Part shown: positions 39,478-49,000 of the stretch, in pieces | Numbering within the stretch: the first letter of the stretch is position 1 | How the letters are laid out: each line of letters opens with the position of its first letter | Assembly: GCF_009455685.1 (NCBI RefSeq) | Contig: NZ_QPES01000001.1 | Coordinates: 2,852,001 to 2,916,000, forward strand | Length of the DNA stretch: 64,000 nt | Direction of reading: 5' to 3' | Origin: Paraburkholderia hayleyella | GTDB lineage: Bacteria > Pseudomonadota > Gammaproteobacteria > Burkholderiales > Burkholderiaceae | Translations under genes and position numbers: made by a program | Notes under the pieces: generated by a model | The model's database searches: none | What the model was told of the DNA's origin: nothing | The model's input: the letters and a program-made list of their open reading frames with translations, nothing else

Positions 39478-39623
39478 GTTTTAGCAAGACAGATTTATTG
39501 ATGCGTGTCACTCGCACCAATCAATCTGTCTGCCCAGCACCACCCACAAAAATTTCCGGAGACTGCCGCACGCCGCTTGTCAGCGAAGTCAGCGAACGTC
39601 GGCCACGCCAGGCGGGACACCCC

Positions 39624-40391
39624 ATGCGAATTCTCATTGCCGAAGACGACAGCATACTCGCGGACGGTCTCATTCGATCACTCCGCCAGTCAGCCTATGC
39701 CGTTGATCACGTGAAGACCGGGATCGAAGCCGATACCGCACTCTCCATGCAAATATTCGATCTGCTGATTCTCGATCTCGGCTTGCCGCGCCTGTCCGGA
39801 CTCGACGTGCTGCGACGCCTGCGCGCACGCAATTCGAGCGTGCCGGTATTGATCCTGAGCGCCGCCGACAGCGTCGACGAACGGGTTAAAGGGCTTGATC
39901 TCGGGGCGGACGATTACATGGCCAAACCCTTTGCGCTCAACGAACTGGAAGCTCGCGTGCGGGCGCTGACCCGGCGCGGAGCAGGCGGCGGCCCAACGGT
40001 GGTGCGGCACGGCGCCCTGACGTTCGACCAGGTAGGCCGGGTGGCCTGCATCAACGATCAGGTCGTCGAGCTCTCCGCGCGCGAACTCGGCTTGCTTGAA
40101 GTGCTGTTGCAGCGCATCGGGCGCCTCGTCTCCAAAGAACAGCTCGTCGATCACCTCTGCGAATGGGGCGAAGAAGTCAGCAATAACGCGATAGAAGTCT
40201 ACGTCCACCGCCTGCGGCGCAAGATCGAACCGAGCGGCATCCGGATCATCACCGTGCGCGGCCTGGGCTATTGCCTTGAGAAAACCGTCCCGACACCCGG
40301 CACAAGCGCGCCGAACGCCGGTATGCCTGTACCTGCGGCAGCCCTCGCCAGCGAAGTCGCCCCCATGCCCGCCAGCCACTACTACAAATAA
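39624..40391 (+). CDS. OmpR/TctD-family response regulator
   Basis: 255 residues from ATG 39624 (GGCGGGA upstream). Receiver domain MRILIAEDDSILADGL with acidic pair, the phosphoacceptor Asp in LLILDLGLPRLSG near residue 51 and the conserved Lys in DYMAKPFALNEL near 101. The C-terminal winged helix (~125-225) ends with VYVHRLRRKIEPSGIRIITVRGLGY. It pairs with the histidine kinase 16 bp downstream. It resembles TctD/QseB-type regulators; the signal is not evident. A longer frame starting at 39498 is not preferred. Confidence 0.92.
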   Translation: MRILIAEDDSILADGLIRSLRQSAYAVDHVKTGIEADTALSMQIFDLLILDLGLPRLSGLDVLRRLRARNSSVPVLILSAADSVDERVKGLDLGADDYMAKPFALNELEARVRALTRRGAGGGPTVVRHGALTFDQVGRVACINDQVVELSARELGLLEVLLQRIGRLVSKEQLVDHLCEWGEEVSNNAIEVYVHRLRRKIEPSGIRIITVRGLGYCLEKTVPTPGTSAPNAGMPVPAAALASEVAPMPASHYYK

Positions 40392-40406
40392 GCCACCGGA
40401 GCCCTC

Positions 40407-41972
40407 ATGTCCGTCCGCGCAAAACGCGCCACCGCGAGCGTGGCGGACGAAGACGAAACACGCGACGCCCGCTACGCCAACCCGTTCGCGCCCCCCGACG
40501 ACGGCATCAACAACACCCACCACACAGGCCACGCCCCAACCCGGCCACGCTCGCTGTTCGGCGAAATCCTCGACTGGATGCTCGCGCCGCTCCTGCTTTT
40601 GTGGCCGATGAGCATCGCTGTCACCTACCTCGTTGCCAAATCGATTGCTAACGGCCCCTTCGATCGCGCACTCGAAACCGATGCCTATGTACTCGCCCGG
40701 CAAATCCATCCAGTAAATGGTGTTGCAGAATTGTCGCTGCCCGACTCCACACGCGACTTCTTGCGCTCGGACAACGTCGACCGCGTATTTTTTCAGGTAC
40801 TCGGCCTGCGCGGCGAGCTGGTCGGCGGCGAAAGTGACATGCCGCTGCCTCACGAGGAAGACCGGCCGCCACCGGGAATCGTGCTGTTTAGGGACGCTAT
40901 GTTGCGAGGCAACGAGATTCGCATCGCCTACACGACCGTTGAGTTACCGCACACGTCTCGCGGTACCCAGCCCGTGCTGGTTCAGGTCGGTGAAACGCTC
41001 GACAAACGCCGCCAGCTCGCCAACGACATCATCAAGGGCGTGATCCTGCCGCAGTTTGTGATTCTGCCGCTAGCCATCCTGCTCGTGTGGTTCGGGCTCT
41101 CGCGTGGGCTCGCGCCACTGCACGCGCTACAAACGCACATCCAGGGCCGGCGTCCAGACGACCTTTCGCCGCTTGAAGCGCTCCGCGCCCCCGCCGAAAT
41201 CGAGCCGCTTGTGACCTCGTTCAACGGGCTCCTCGTGCGTCTGGAGCAAAACATCGCCTTGCAAAAACGTTTTATCGCCGATGCCGCACATCAGATGAAG
41301 ACCCCCCTCGCTGGACTACGCACCCAAGCCGAACTCGCACTACGGCAGGAAGCACCACCGGAAGTCCATCGCTCGCTGGAGCAGATCGCCACCAGCTCCG
41401 GGCAAGCCACACGCCTCGTCACACAACTGCTCGCGCTAGCCCGCGCCGAAAACCGGATGGCAGGCCCCGCCCTTACGCGAATTGAAGTCACCGCGCTCGC
41501 TCGCCAGGTCGTGCGCGAATGGGTGCCCACCGCGCTCGCCAAAACCATGGATCTCGGCTACGAAGGGCCCGACACGCCCCTCGCCATCAACGGCAACGCC
41601 CTGATGTTGCGCGAGATGCTCGCCAATTTGCTCGATAACGCGATCCGCTATACCCCGCCTGGCGGGCGTATCACGGTACGGGTCCGCCCCGGATTAACCT
41701 CGTCGAGCCGCGACATTTACCTCGAAATAGAAGATACCGGGCCCGGTATTCCATCCAGCGAACGAGCGCATGTCATTGAACGGTTCTACCGGATTCTGGG
41801 GCGCGAAGGCGACGGCAGCGGGCTGGGACTGGCCATCGTGCGCGAGATCGCCGTCATGCATAGCGGCACGCTGATGCTTGAAGATCACGTGTATCAGCCC
41901 GCCCCCGGCCCCGTTGGCACCTTGGTACGCGTCAGCCTGCCACTCGCCGAAGCGGCCCGGGACTTACCCTAA
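40407..41972 (+). CDS. Sensor histidine kinase, TctE-like
   Basis: 521 residues. After a ~50-residue basic N-terminus come TM1 (LAPLLLLWPMSIAVTYLVA), a periplasmic 2CSK_N-type sensor region (~75-205), TM2 (FVILPLAILLVWFGL, ~215), HAMP-like segment, HisKA with the phospho-His in FIADAAHQMKTPLAGL near 295, and HATPase with N-box MLANLLDNAIRYTPPGG, G1 DTGPGIPSSE and G2 GDGSGLGLAIV. TctE-like kinases often govern uptake of tricarboxylates; the MFS gene downstream may be a target but that is inference. Confidence 0.92.
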   Translation: MSVRAKRATASVADEDETRDARYANPFAPPDDGINNTHHTGHAPTRPRSLFGEILDWMLAPLLLLWPMSIAVTYLVAKSIANGPFDRALETDAYVLARQIHPVNGVAELSLPDSTRDFLRSDNVDRVFFQVLGLRGELVGGESDMPLPHEEDRPPPGIVLFRDAMLRGNEIRIAYTTVELPHTSRGTQPVLVQVGETLDKRRQLANDIIKGVILPQFVILPLAILLVWFGLSRGLAPLHALQTHIQGRRPDDLSPLEALRAPAEIEPLVTSFNGLLVRLEQNIALQKRFIADAAHQMKTPLAGLRTQAELALRQEAPPEVHRSLEQIATSSGQATRLVTQLLALARAENRMAGPALTRIEVTALARQVVREWVPTALAKTMDLGYEGPDTPLAINGNALMLREMLANLLDNAIRYTPPGGRITVRVRPGLTSSSRDIYLEIEDTGPGIPSSERAHVIERFYRILGREGDGSGLGLAIVREIAVMHSGTLMLEDHVYQPAPGPVGTLVRVSLPLAEAARDLP

Positions 41973-42198
41973 CCCAGCCAGTATTCGCACCATCAGAAAG
42001 GCACAAATCGATCAAATTTAATGAATTTAGATAGAAAATAGCACCCATTTCTTGCAAGTTAATGAAATCATGAAAAATTTAAATTCCTCATTATTTTGAG
42101 ATATCACGTCAGTAGGCCGTAAGTTTTCGCTCCAATAATCGGCTGACGGAATGTCAGAAAAGACGTACCGCCGATCTATATCAATAATGGAGACAACC

Positions 42199-43857
42199 AT
42201 GGCTACCGTTGGCGAGCAAATTTCACATGCGCCGATGACGAAAGAAGAAAAGAAGGTCATCTTCGCGTCATCGCTCGGCACTGTTTTCGAGTGGTATGAC
42301 TTTTACCTGGCGGGCTCGCTAGCCGCGTTTATCAGCAAGAGCTTTTTCTCCGGGGTGAATCCCACAGCAGGCTTTATTTTCACTTTGCTAGGATTTGCAG
42401 CGGGTTTTGCCGTGCGGCCGTTCGGCGCGATTGTTTTTGGTCGCGTCGGTGACATGGTGGGACGCAAGTACACGTTCCTCGTGACCATCGTCATCATGGG
42501 GGTCTCGACGTTTATTGTCGGCTTCTTGCCTGGATATGCCGCGATTGGCATTGCATCACCGATCATCTTTATCTTGATGCGTTTGCTACAGGGCCTGGCG
42601 CTAGGTGGCGAATATGGCGGTGCCGCAACCTACGTCGCCGAACATTCACCCGCCAACCGGCGTGGCTTTTATACCGCCTGGATCCAGACCACCGCGACGC
42701 TTGGACTCTTTTTATCGCTACTGGTGATCCTCGGCATCCGCACGACTATCGGCGAAGAAGCATTTGCCGCATGGGGCTGGCGCATTCCGTTCGTCGCGTC
42801 GATTATTCTGCTTGGGGTCTCGGTGTGGATCCGCCTGCAACTGCATGAATCACCGGCGTTCATGCGCATCAAAGCCGAAGGCAAAACGTCCAAAGCGCCA
42901 TTGACCGAAGCTTTTGGTCAATGGAAAAACCTGAAGATCGTGATCCTGGCACTCGTCGGGCTCACCGCCGGACAGGCCGTGGTGTGGTACACCGGACAGT
43001 TCTATGCCCTGTTCTTCCTGACGCAAACCCTGAAAGTGGACGGCACCAGCGCCAACATCCTGATCGCGCTGGCATTGCTGATCGGCACACCGTTCTTTCT
43101 GTTTTTTGGGTCGCTGTCAGACCGGATCGGACGCAAACCCATCATCATGGCCGGCTGCCTGATCGCCGCGCTGACGTACTTCCCGCTCTTCAAGGCGCTG
43201 ACCCATTACGCCAATCCAGCACTTGAAACCGCGACGCAGCGAGCTCCGATCGTAGTGATCGCCAATCCGGATGAATGCTCGTTCCAGTTCAATCCCGTGG
43301 GCACGTCGAAATTCACGAGCTCATGCGATATCGCTAAAAGTGCGTTATCGAAAGCCGGGTTGAACTACGAAAACGTAGCGGCACCCGCAGGCACGGTGGC
43401 GCAAATCAAGATAGGCGATGCTACGGTCGACACCTTCGATGGCAAAGCTGCCGATGCCAAAGACAAGAGTAAAGCTTTTGATAGCACGCTAAGTTCAGCG
43501 CTGAAGACGGCCGGTTATCCGCTGAAGGCCGATTCTTCACAGATTAACTGGCCGATGAGCGTGGTGATTCTGACGATCCTCGTGATTTACGTGACGATGG
43601 TTTATGGGCCGATTGCGGCGATGCTGGTCGAAATGTTCCCGACCCGCATCCGGTATACGTCGATGTCGCTGCCTTATCACATTGGCAATGGCTGGTTCGG
43701 CGGTTTTCTACCCGCGACGGCATTCGCCATTGTGGCCATGCAGGGCAATATTTACTCGGGGTTGTGGTATCCGATCGTGATTGCGCTGGCGACGTTCGTG
43801 ATCGGCATGTTGTTCGTCAAGGAAACAAAAGACAACAATATTTATGAGCAGGATTGA
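42199..43857 (+). CDS. MHS-family MFS transporter with periplasmic-type insert
   Basis: 552 residues from ATG 42199 (GGAG upstream); the frame opens earlier at 42151. It has the metabolite:H+ symporter signatures SSLGTVFEWYDFYLAG near residue 24, GRVGDMVGRKYTFL near 83, RLLQGLALGGEYGGAATYVAEHSP near 130 and a second half-motif SLSDRIGRKPIIMAGCL near 304. Family members import small carboxylates, shikimate or osmolytes. An insert of about 110 residues (~335-450) between two helices of the second half is mostly soluble, with DECSF and SSCDI supplying two Cys. The substrate is not predictable from sequence. Confidence 0.88.
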   Translation: MATVGEQISHAPMTKEEKKVIFASSLGTVFEWYDFYLAGSLAAFISKSFFSGVNPTAGFIFTLLGFAAGFAVRPFGAIVFGRVGDMVGRKYTFLVTIVIMGVSTFIVGFLPGYAAIGIASPIIFILMRLLQGLALGGEYGGAATYVAEHSPANRRGFYTAWIQTTATLGLFLSLLVILGIRTTIGEEAFAAWGWRIPFVASIILLGVSVWIRLQLHESPAFMRIKAEGKTSKAPLTEAFGQWKNLKIVILALVGLTAGQAVVWYTGQFYALFFLTQTLKVDGTSANILIALALLIGTPFFLFFGSLSDRIGRKPIIMAGCLIAALTYFPLFKALTHYANPALETATQRAPIVVIANPDECSFQFNPVGTSKFTSSCDIAKSALSKAGLNYENVAAPAGTVAQIKIGDATVDTFDGKAADAKDKSKAFDSTLSSALKTAGYPLKADSSQINWPMSVVILTILVIYVTMVYGPIAAMLVEMFPTRIRYTSMSLPYHIGNGWFGGFLPATAFAIVAMQGNIYSGLWYPIVIALATFVIGMLFVKETKDNNIYEQD

Positions 43858-43922
43858 GGTTGGCGACGATGGCAGGTCTGGCTTGCTTTGAGTTGCCAGA
43901 TTGATGGTGGGTGGGTGGGGGG

Positions 43923-43951
43923 TTGACAGCGCTCGTTCCCATCCCCATAAT
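43923..43951 (+). promoter_or_regulatory. Sigma-70 promoter of the tRNA-Met gene
   Basis: TTGACA (43923-43928), 17-nt spacer, CATAAT (43946-43951). Expected start is just before the tRNA at 43963. Confidence 0.85.
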
Positions 43952-43962
43952 CCTCTTCTTTC

Positions 43963-44041
<79 letters not shown>

Positions 44042-44044
44042 ATT

Positions 44045-44078
44045 TAAAAGGCTCACAGCGATGTGGGCCTTTTTCTTT
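44045..44078 (+). terminator. Rho-independent terminator after tRNA-Met
   Basis: Stem AAAAGGCTCACA / TGTGGGCCTTTT with GCGA loop (one mismatch), followed by TCTTTTT. It lies 6 bp after the tRNA. Confidence 0.8.
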
Positions 44079-44412
44079 TTGTTCCGCAAAAAAGCATCTG
44101 TTCCGCAAAACGCGCTGCCGCAGCTCCCAAAATCTTTTCTCGGCAACACACAAAAAGCTCTTGACAGTAGTGCGTATCGAGTGCCTCTCTGCAAAAATCT
44201 ATTTCGCCGTCTGTTAAAGACGCCGCCCACGGTGCCCGTCCGAGCTTGCCGGTCGTTCGTAGCTTCTCAAGCGCATTGGGCGCGAGTATGTCTTCGAGAT
44301 TTTGGTCTGATGGTTGCGGCCCGTCCGTGACGGAGCTTTCAATGACAAAGCGTCTCTTTCCTTGCAGGACCGATGATAGCGGCTGGCACAAACCGTCAAA
44401 TGGAATGTGCAT
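44053..44412 (-). CDS. Hypothetical ORF inside the tRNA-flanked insert
   Basis: 119 codons with no recognised domain. Its 3' end runs through the tRNA terminator hairpin and there is no strong ribosome-binding site, so it may be spurious or a decayed gene. It is listed only because it fills the space between the toxin gene and the tRNA. Confidence 0.25.
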   Translation of the reverse strand: MHIPFDGLCQPLSSVLQGKRRFVIESSVTDGPQPSDQNLEDILAPNALEKLRTTGKLGRAPWAASLTDGEIDFCREALDTHYCQELFVCCREKILGAAAARFAEQMLFCGTKRKRPTSL

Positions 44413-44462
44413 GCTAGCGACGAGAAGACTTAATACCCCCTTGGGCGCGGTTACCGTAAGAG

Positions 44463-44951
44463 CTAACGTGATTTCATGGGGAGCATCAACGTCATCGGGT
44501 GCACTGGCGACTCTCGAAAGCCATAGTGCTCATAGAACTGCTTTGCGCGATCGTTCAACGCATGGACGAGCAGCGCCCGCACACCAGCATTCTCGGCAAC
44601 GGTCTGCACCCGACCTACCGCATCTTGAAGCAACGCCGCGCCGAGTTTGATGCCTTGGGCACGAGCATCTACAGCGAGCCTGGCAAGCACCATCACCGGC
44701 ACCGGATCGGGCATATTGCGCCTGATGGCGCTCGTGGCTTCCTGGTGCGCGATGGCCCCCACTGCTAAAGCGTAGTACCCCAGTACGCACTGTTCAGGAT
44801 CAGTCACGACGAAGGTGCGGCTTGCCCCGTTCAGGTGGTTGGTCAATGCGCGCCGCTTCAACCAATCGTCCAGCGATGGCTCGCCGCAATTGAACCCATC
44901 GAGTCGATGCGTCGCGGCAAGCGACTGCGGTGCCGAAAGCTGCATGTTCAT
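44463..44951 (-). CDS. GNAT acetyltransferase toxin, TacT type
   Basis: 162 residues from ATG 44951, which overlaps the antitoxin stop (ATGA). GNAT fold: the N-terminal FNCGEPSLDDWLKRRA segment typical of TacT-like toxins, the acetyl-CoA loop LAVDARAQGIKLGAALL near residue 95 and the catalytic-region Tyr in QFYEHYGFRES near 138. Such toxins acetylate the amino group of aminoacyl-tRNAs and stop translation. It pairs with the DUF1778 gene upstream. Confidence 0.88.
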   Translation of the reverse strand: MNMQLSAPQSLAATHRLDGFNCGEPSLDDWLKRRALTNHLNGASRTFVVTDPEQCVLGYYALAVGAIAHQEATSAIRRNMPDPVPVMVLARLAVDARAQGIKLGAALLQDAVGRVQTVAENAGVRALLVHALNDRAKQFYEHYGFRESPVHPMTLMLPMKSR

Positions 44952-45220
44952 GCCTTGTCTGTGCTCCACGGGGCCTTAATCGCCATCAGCCGATCAAGAC
45001 CCGGATTGGCGTCTTGTGACGCATCGAGCATTGCAGTGAACTGCCGGAATCGGCTCTCGTCCAGGCTGAAAAAGACCTGATCCAGCACAATCGCTTTCGC
45101 GCGTTCACACGCCGCTTCCAGCATGAAGTCCGAGCGATTCTTGCCCAGCAGGCTGGCGGCATGGTCGATCAAGTCGCGCTGCTCGGGCAGCGCACGCAAG
45201 TTGATGGAAGCATCACGCAT
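44948..45220 (-). CDS. DUF1778 antitoxin, TacA type
   Basis: 90 residues. A ribbon-helix-helix N-terminus (SINLRALPEQRDLIDHAASLLGKNRSDFMLEAA) binds DNA; the C-terminal segment (DQVFFSLDESRFRQFTAMLD) would wrap the toxin. Start ATG 45220 has AGGAG upstream. The inverted repeat at 45234-45252 fits an autoregulatory operator. The first gene of a two-gene TA operon. Confidence 0.9.
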   Translation of the reverse strand: MRDASINLRALPEQRDLIDHAASLLGKNRSDFMLEAACERAKAIVLDQVFFSLDESRFRQFTAMLDASQDANPGLDRLMAIKAPWSTDKA

Positions 45221-45233
45221 GGTTTTCTCCTAA

Positions 45234-45252
45234 CGTATATACAACAGATATA
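45234..45252 (-). promoter_or_regulatory. Candidate TacA operator
   Basis: GTATAT and ATATAC form an inverted repeat separated by 7 nt, 14-32 bp upstream of the antitoxin start. RHH antitoxins usually bind such sites. Confidence 0.55.
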
Positions 45253-45395
45253 CACATTAGGGCAGCGTGTAGCTATTGTCAACACATAACGAGGGGAGCA
45301 TCCCTGCTGCTGAATACCCTCGTGGAGAGCTTCACCAGTGCACGTATAGTGCATCTCTCAGCTTTTTCAGCAACTTACCGCGTGATTCGCCGAAC

Positions 45396-45440
45396 CATAA
45401 TCCGCAGGTCCGGGGTTCGAGTTCCTGATTCGCCACCAGT
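45396..45440 (+). repeat. attR-like direct repeat (tRNA-Met 3' half copy)
   Basis: Matches 43997-44041 at 44 of 45 positions. There is no 5' half of a tRNA here, so it is not a functional tRNA gene. Confidence 0.88.
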
Positions 45441-46057
45441 TGTAAAAAAAGCCGCTGCTTCATGAAAGTGAACTGCAGTTCTGCATTAGCGACAATCAAA
45501 CGGAATGACTGAAACAAACCATAACCATTTAAAAATGTGTCGATTAAATGTAATTTTTTACCGCTTAATCAAAAAACACTTTTCAAAAAATAAAAATAAT
45601 ACTCTGATGCCAACCTAATCCTGCGAATAATAGTCGCATTGCTTTCCATGGATTTTTACGAAAATACGGTTAAAAACCCATAACCCCTCAACAACGCCAT
45701 TTTAAAATACTGTCCGAACCAGAATGGACGCATGGTGCCGATCCATTTTCCCGGCCCCCGACAGTGCTGCAACCCTCAACCCGCTTGGGGTTCGAGACAG
45801 CAATTCAAGCGCGCTAGTTCCCTCAGACAGTACGTTATTTACCTCTGACTTTCTTAACGCTTTATCGACTTTTCAACGCCCGCCATTTCGTCTTTTTTCT
45901 TTCGTAGACTTAATAACAACACCAATTGTCATTACCTTGTAAAAATTTCCAATACCTTTCACTGTTTAAGAATAGTCTTATTTTCGCTTGCCTTGACAAT
46001 TCTGGATACTCCAAACCGGCCTGATTATGGGCCTAATTTTCTGGAACTCAGAACAGT
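45441..46057. other. A+T-rich leader upstream of the TpsA-like gene
   Basis: About 600 bp without a credible gene. It becomes strongly A+T-rich around 45520-45720 and again at 45900-46000, and should include the promoter of the 46058 gene. A small hairpin-forming stretch (CAACCC ... GGGTT) lies near 45776-45792. Nothing else is recognised. Confidence 0.4.
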
Positions 46058-49000
46058 ATGAAAAAAACTCTTATTCTCAAGCCACTCGCCTTGGCACTCT
46101 CCATGGCCGCTGTGTCTCAAGCACACGCCGTTGGCCAGGGCACCATCAATTTCGGCGCGGGTAGCATCGAAAAAAATGGAGCGACCACCACCGTTCACCA
46201 GAACAGCCACGGGATGATCGTCGACTGGAACAACATGGACGTGTCGAAAAACGAAACGCTCAATTTCGATCAGAAAAACCGCGCTGACGCCGTCCTCAAC
46301 CGTGTTCACTCGAATGACCCCACCTCCATCCTCGGGTCATTGAACGCCACCGGCAATGTCTTCATCGTCAATCCTAATGGCGTGCTCGCTGGCGCGGGCT
46401 CGAAGATCAACGTCGGCAGCCTCGTCGCCTCCTCACTGAACATCTCCGACGACGACTTCAAGGCAGGCAAGCTGCACTTTACCGGCGATGGTAAGGGTGC
46501 TGTCATCAACCAGGGTGACATCAACGCCACCGGCTCCGTCGCGCTGATCGGCGCCGGCGAAGTCAACAACGCCGCGGGCGGTCGCATTCAGGCAGGAGAG
46601 AATGCGCTCCTCGCTTCCGCAGGCGACATGACCTTGCAGATGAACAACGGCGTTGCGATCAAGCTCAACCAGGGCAGCGTCAATGCCCTCGTGAAAAACG
46701 GCGGCTTTATCGGCACCGCGAACGGCGGCATCAAGCTGACGGCATGGGCCATGGATACGCTCACGCGCAGCGCCATCAACAACAGCGGTACCCTTGAAGC
46801 CACGAGCATTCGCCGCTTTTCTGACGATGGCAGCGGAATCGAGCTGGCCAGCGCCGGAAACGGCTCCGTCGATATCGGCGGCAAGCTCACGACCATCGAC
46901 AAGACGACCTCCATGCGGCCCCTCAGCATCAAGGCTAATGGCGCTTCGATCAATGTTCTCGACGGTGCCGAACTCAACGCGCCATCGAAAAACGCTCGTT
47001 ATAGCAAAAGCACGATCGACCTGGATGCAACGGGTGATGTGAAGCTGGGCAAGGCACAGCTCACGACAGACATGCTCCAGATCACAGCCGGCAGTGTCCT
47101 GACGGACGGAGCCGACAAGCTGCCGACTATCAAGACAACAACTAGGACAGACGTCAGATCCTCGTCCCAGCAGGGCTTCAATGTGGGCGGCAAAAACAAG
47201 CCCACCAACGGTGACGGCTTGATCGACGCAGGTTTCGTTCAGGCGGTGGCGAATGGGGCGAACAAGCTGGACGTGTCCATTGAAAAGGGCAACCTGACCG
47301 TCGATAACGCACTGAACATCGATCGGTTAACACTGGGAAGCGAGCGCGGCAACGTGGCGCTGAATGCAGGTATCACCGGCAAAACGGTCAGCATTCACGG
47401 CAAGAACGTAACGCAGGCTGCCGGGGCCAATATCAACGCCGATAACTCTATCAATGTGACTGTAGACAGTGATTTCGTGCAGCAAGCCGATCTCATCTCG
47501 AAGGATAGCGTCGGCGTAATGGTATCGGGCAAACTGAGCCAAAACAAAGGAACAGTAACCCAAGCCAACGATGTTTCTTATATCGGAAATCAGTTGCAGC
47601 TTGATGGAGATACCACGGCTAAAAACGTTGTATTACATTCCGCAAGTAGCCCCAAGATAGGAGGCTCGGTAAAGGCCGATCACATAACAGACACTTACGC
47701 AAATAAGGTCGCCAATGGAAATATAACGCCGGATCCTGTCACACCTGTGAACGAGGCATTGGTGGACGCAAATAAAGCAAAGATTCAGGCAAGTCAGAAA
47801 GAACGTGCAGCTCAAGATGCATGGTTCGAGGCTGTACGTAATAAAAACCCTGAAACCATCGCTAAGGCCAGAGCAGCCTATGAGCAGGCCAGTCGTGAAG
47901 CCATGCAGGCTCAGGACAACTATTCCAATATGCTAAACGCTAGCAAGCAGACGACTGTCGCACCTGCAAACGAGGCATTGGAGAACGCAAATAAAGCACG
48001 GCGTCAGGCAGGTGAGAAGGAACTTTCAGCCAAAAATTCATGGTACGAGGCTGTGAATCTTCATAAAGACCCTGAAACCATCTCTAAGGCCGAAGCCGCC
48101 TATGAGCAGGCCCGTCTTGAATCCGATAAGGCTAAAGACAACTATTCCAATGTACTAAATGGCAAGCAGACAACGACTGTCACGCCTGTCATACCGGTCA
48201 CGCCTGTCGTACCTGACACACCTGCGAACGCAAGCGAGGCAGTGAAGAACGCAAATAAAGCATGGCGTCAGGCAGGCGAGAAAGAACTTGCAGCCAGAAA
48301 TGCATTGTTAGAGGCTGCGAATCTTAATAAAGACCCTGAAACCATCGCTAAGGCCCAAGCAGCTTTTGATCAGGCCCGTCGTGAATCTACTCAGGCTCAG
48401 GACAACTATCTCAAGGTACTCAACGCTAGCAAGCAGACGACGCCTGTCACGCCGGTCATACCTGTCACACCTGTCATACCTGACACACCTGCGAACGCGA
48501 GCGAGGCAGTTAAGAACGCAAATAAAGCATGGCGTCAGGCAGGCGAGAAAGAACTTGCAGCCAGAAATGCATTGTTAGAGGCTGCGAATCTTAATAAAGA
48601 CCCTGAAACCATCGCTAAGGCCCAAGCAGCTTTTGATCAGGCCCGTCGTGAATCTACTCAGGCTCAGGACAACTATCTCAAGGTACTCAACGCTAGCAAG
48701 CAGACGACGCCTGTTACACCTGTGAAGCCGGTTGAACCTGTTACGCCTGTGAAGCCGGTTGAGCCTGTCACACCCGCGAACGCGAACGAGTCATTGGCGA
48801 ACGCAAATAAAGCAATGTATCAGGCAGGCAAGAAAGAACTTGCAGCCTACAATGCATTGCTAGAGGCTGTGCATCTTGGTAAAGACTCTGAAACCATCTC
48901 TAAGGCCCAAGCAGCCTATGAGCAGGCCAATCGTGAATCCATTCAGGCTCAGGGCGACTATCGCAAGCTACTAAGCGCTAGCAAGACGACGACGCCTGTC

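Noticed and set aside
39690..40853. 387-codon minus-strand frame over the two-component genes
   Set aside because: Opposite clear OmpR-family and histidine kinase genes with all conserved motifs.
45396..45440. Second tRNA-Met gene
   Set aside because: Only the 3' half is present; the D-arm and 5' acceptor strand are missing.
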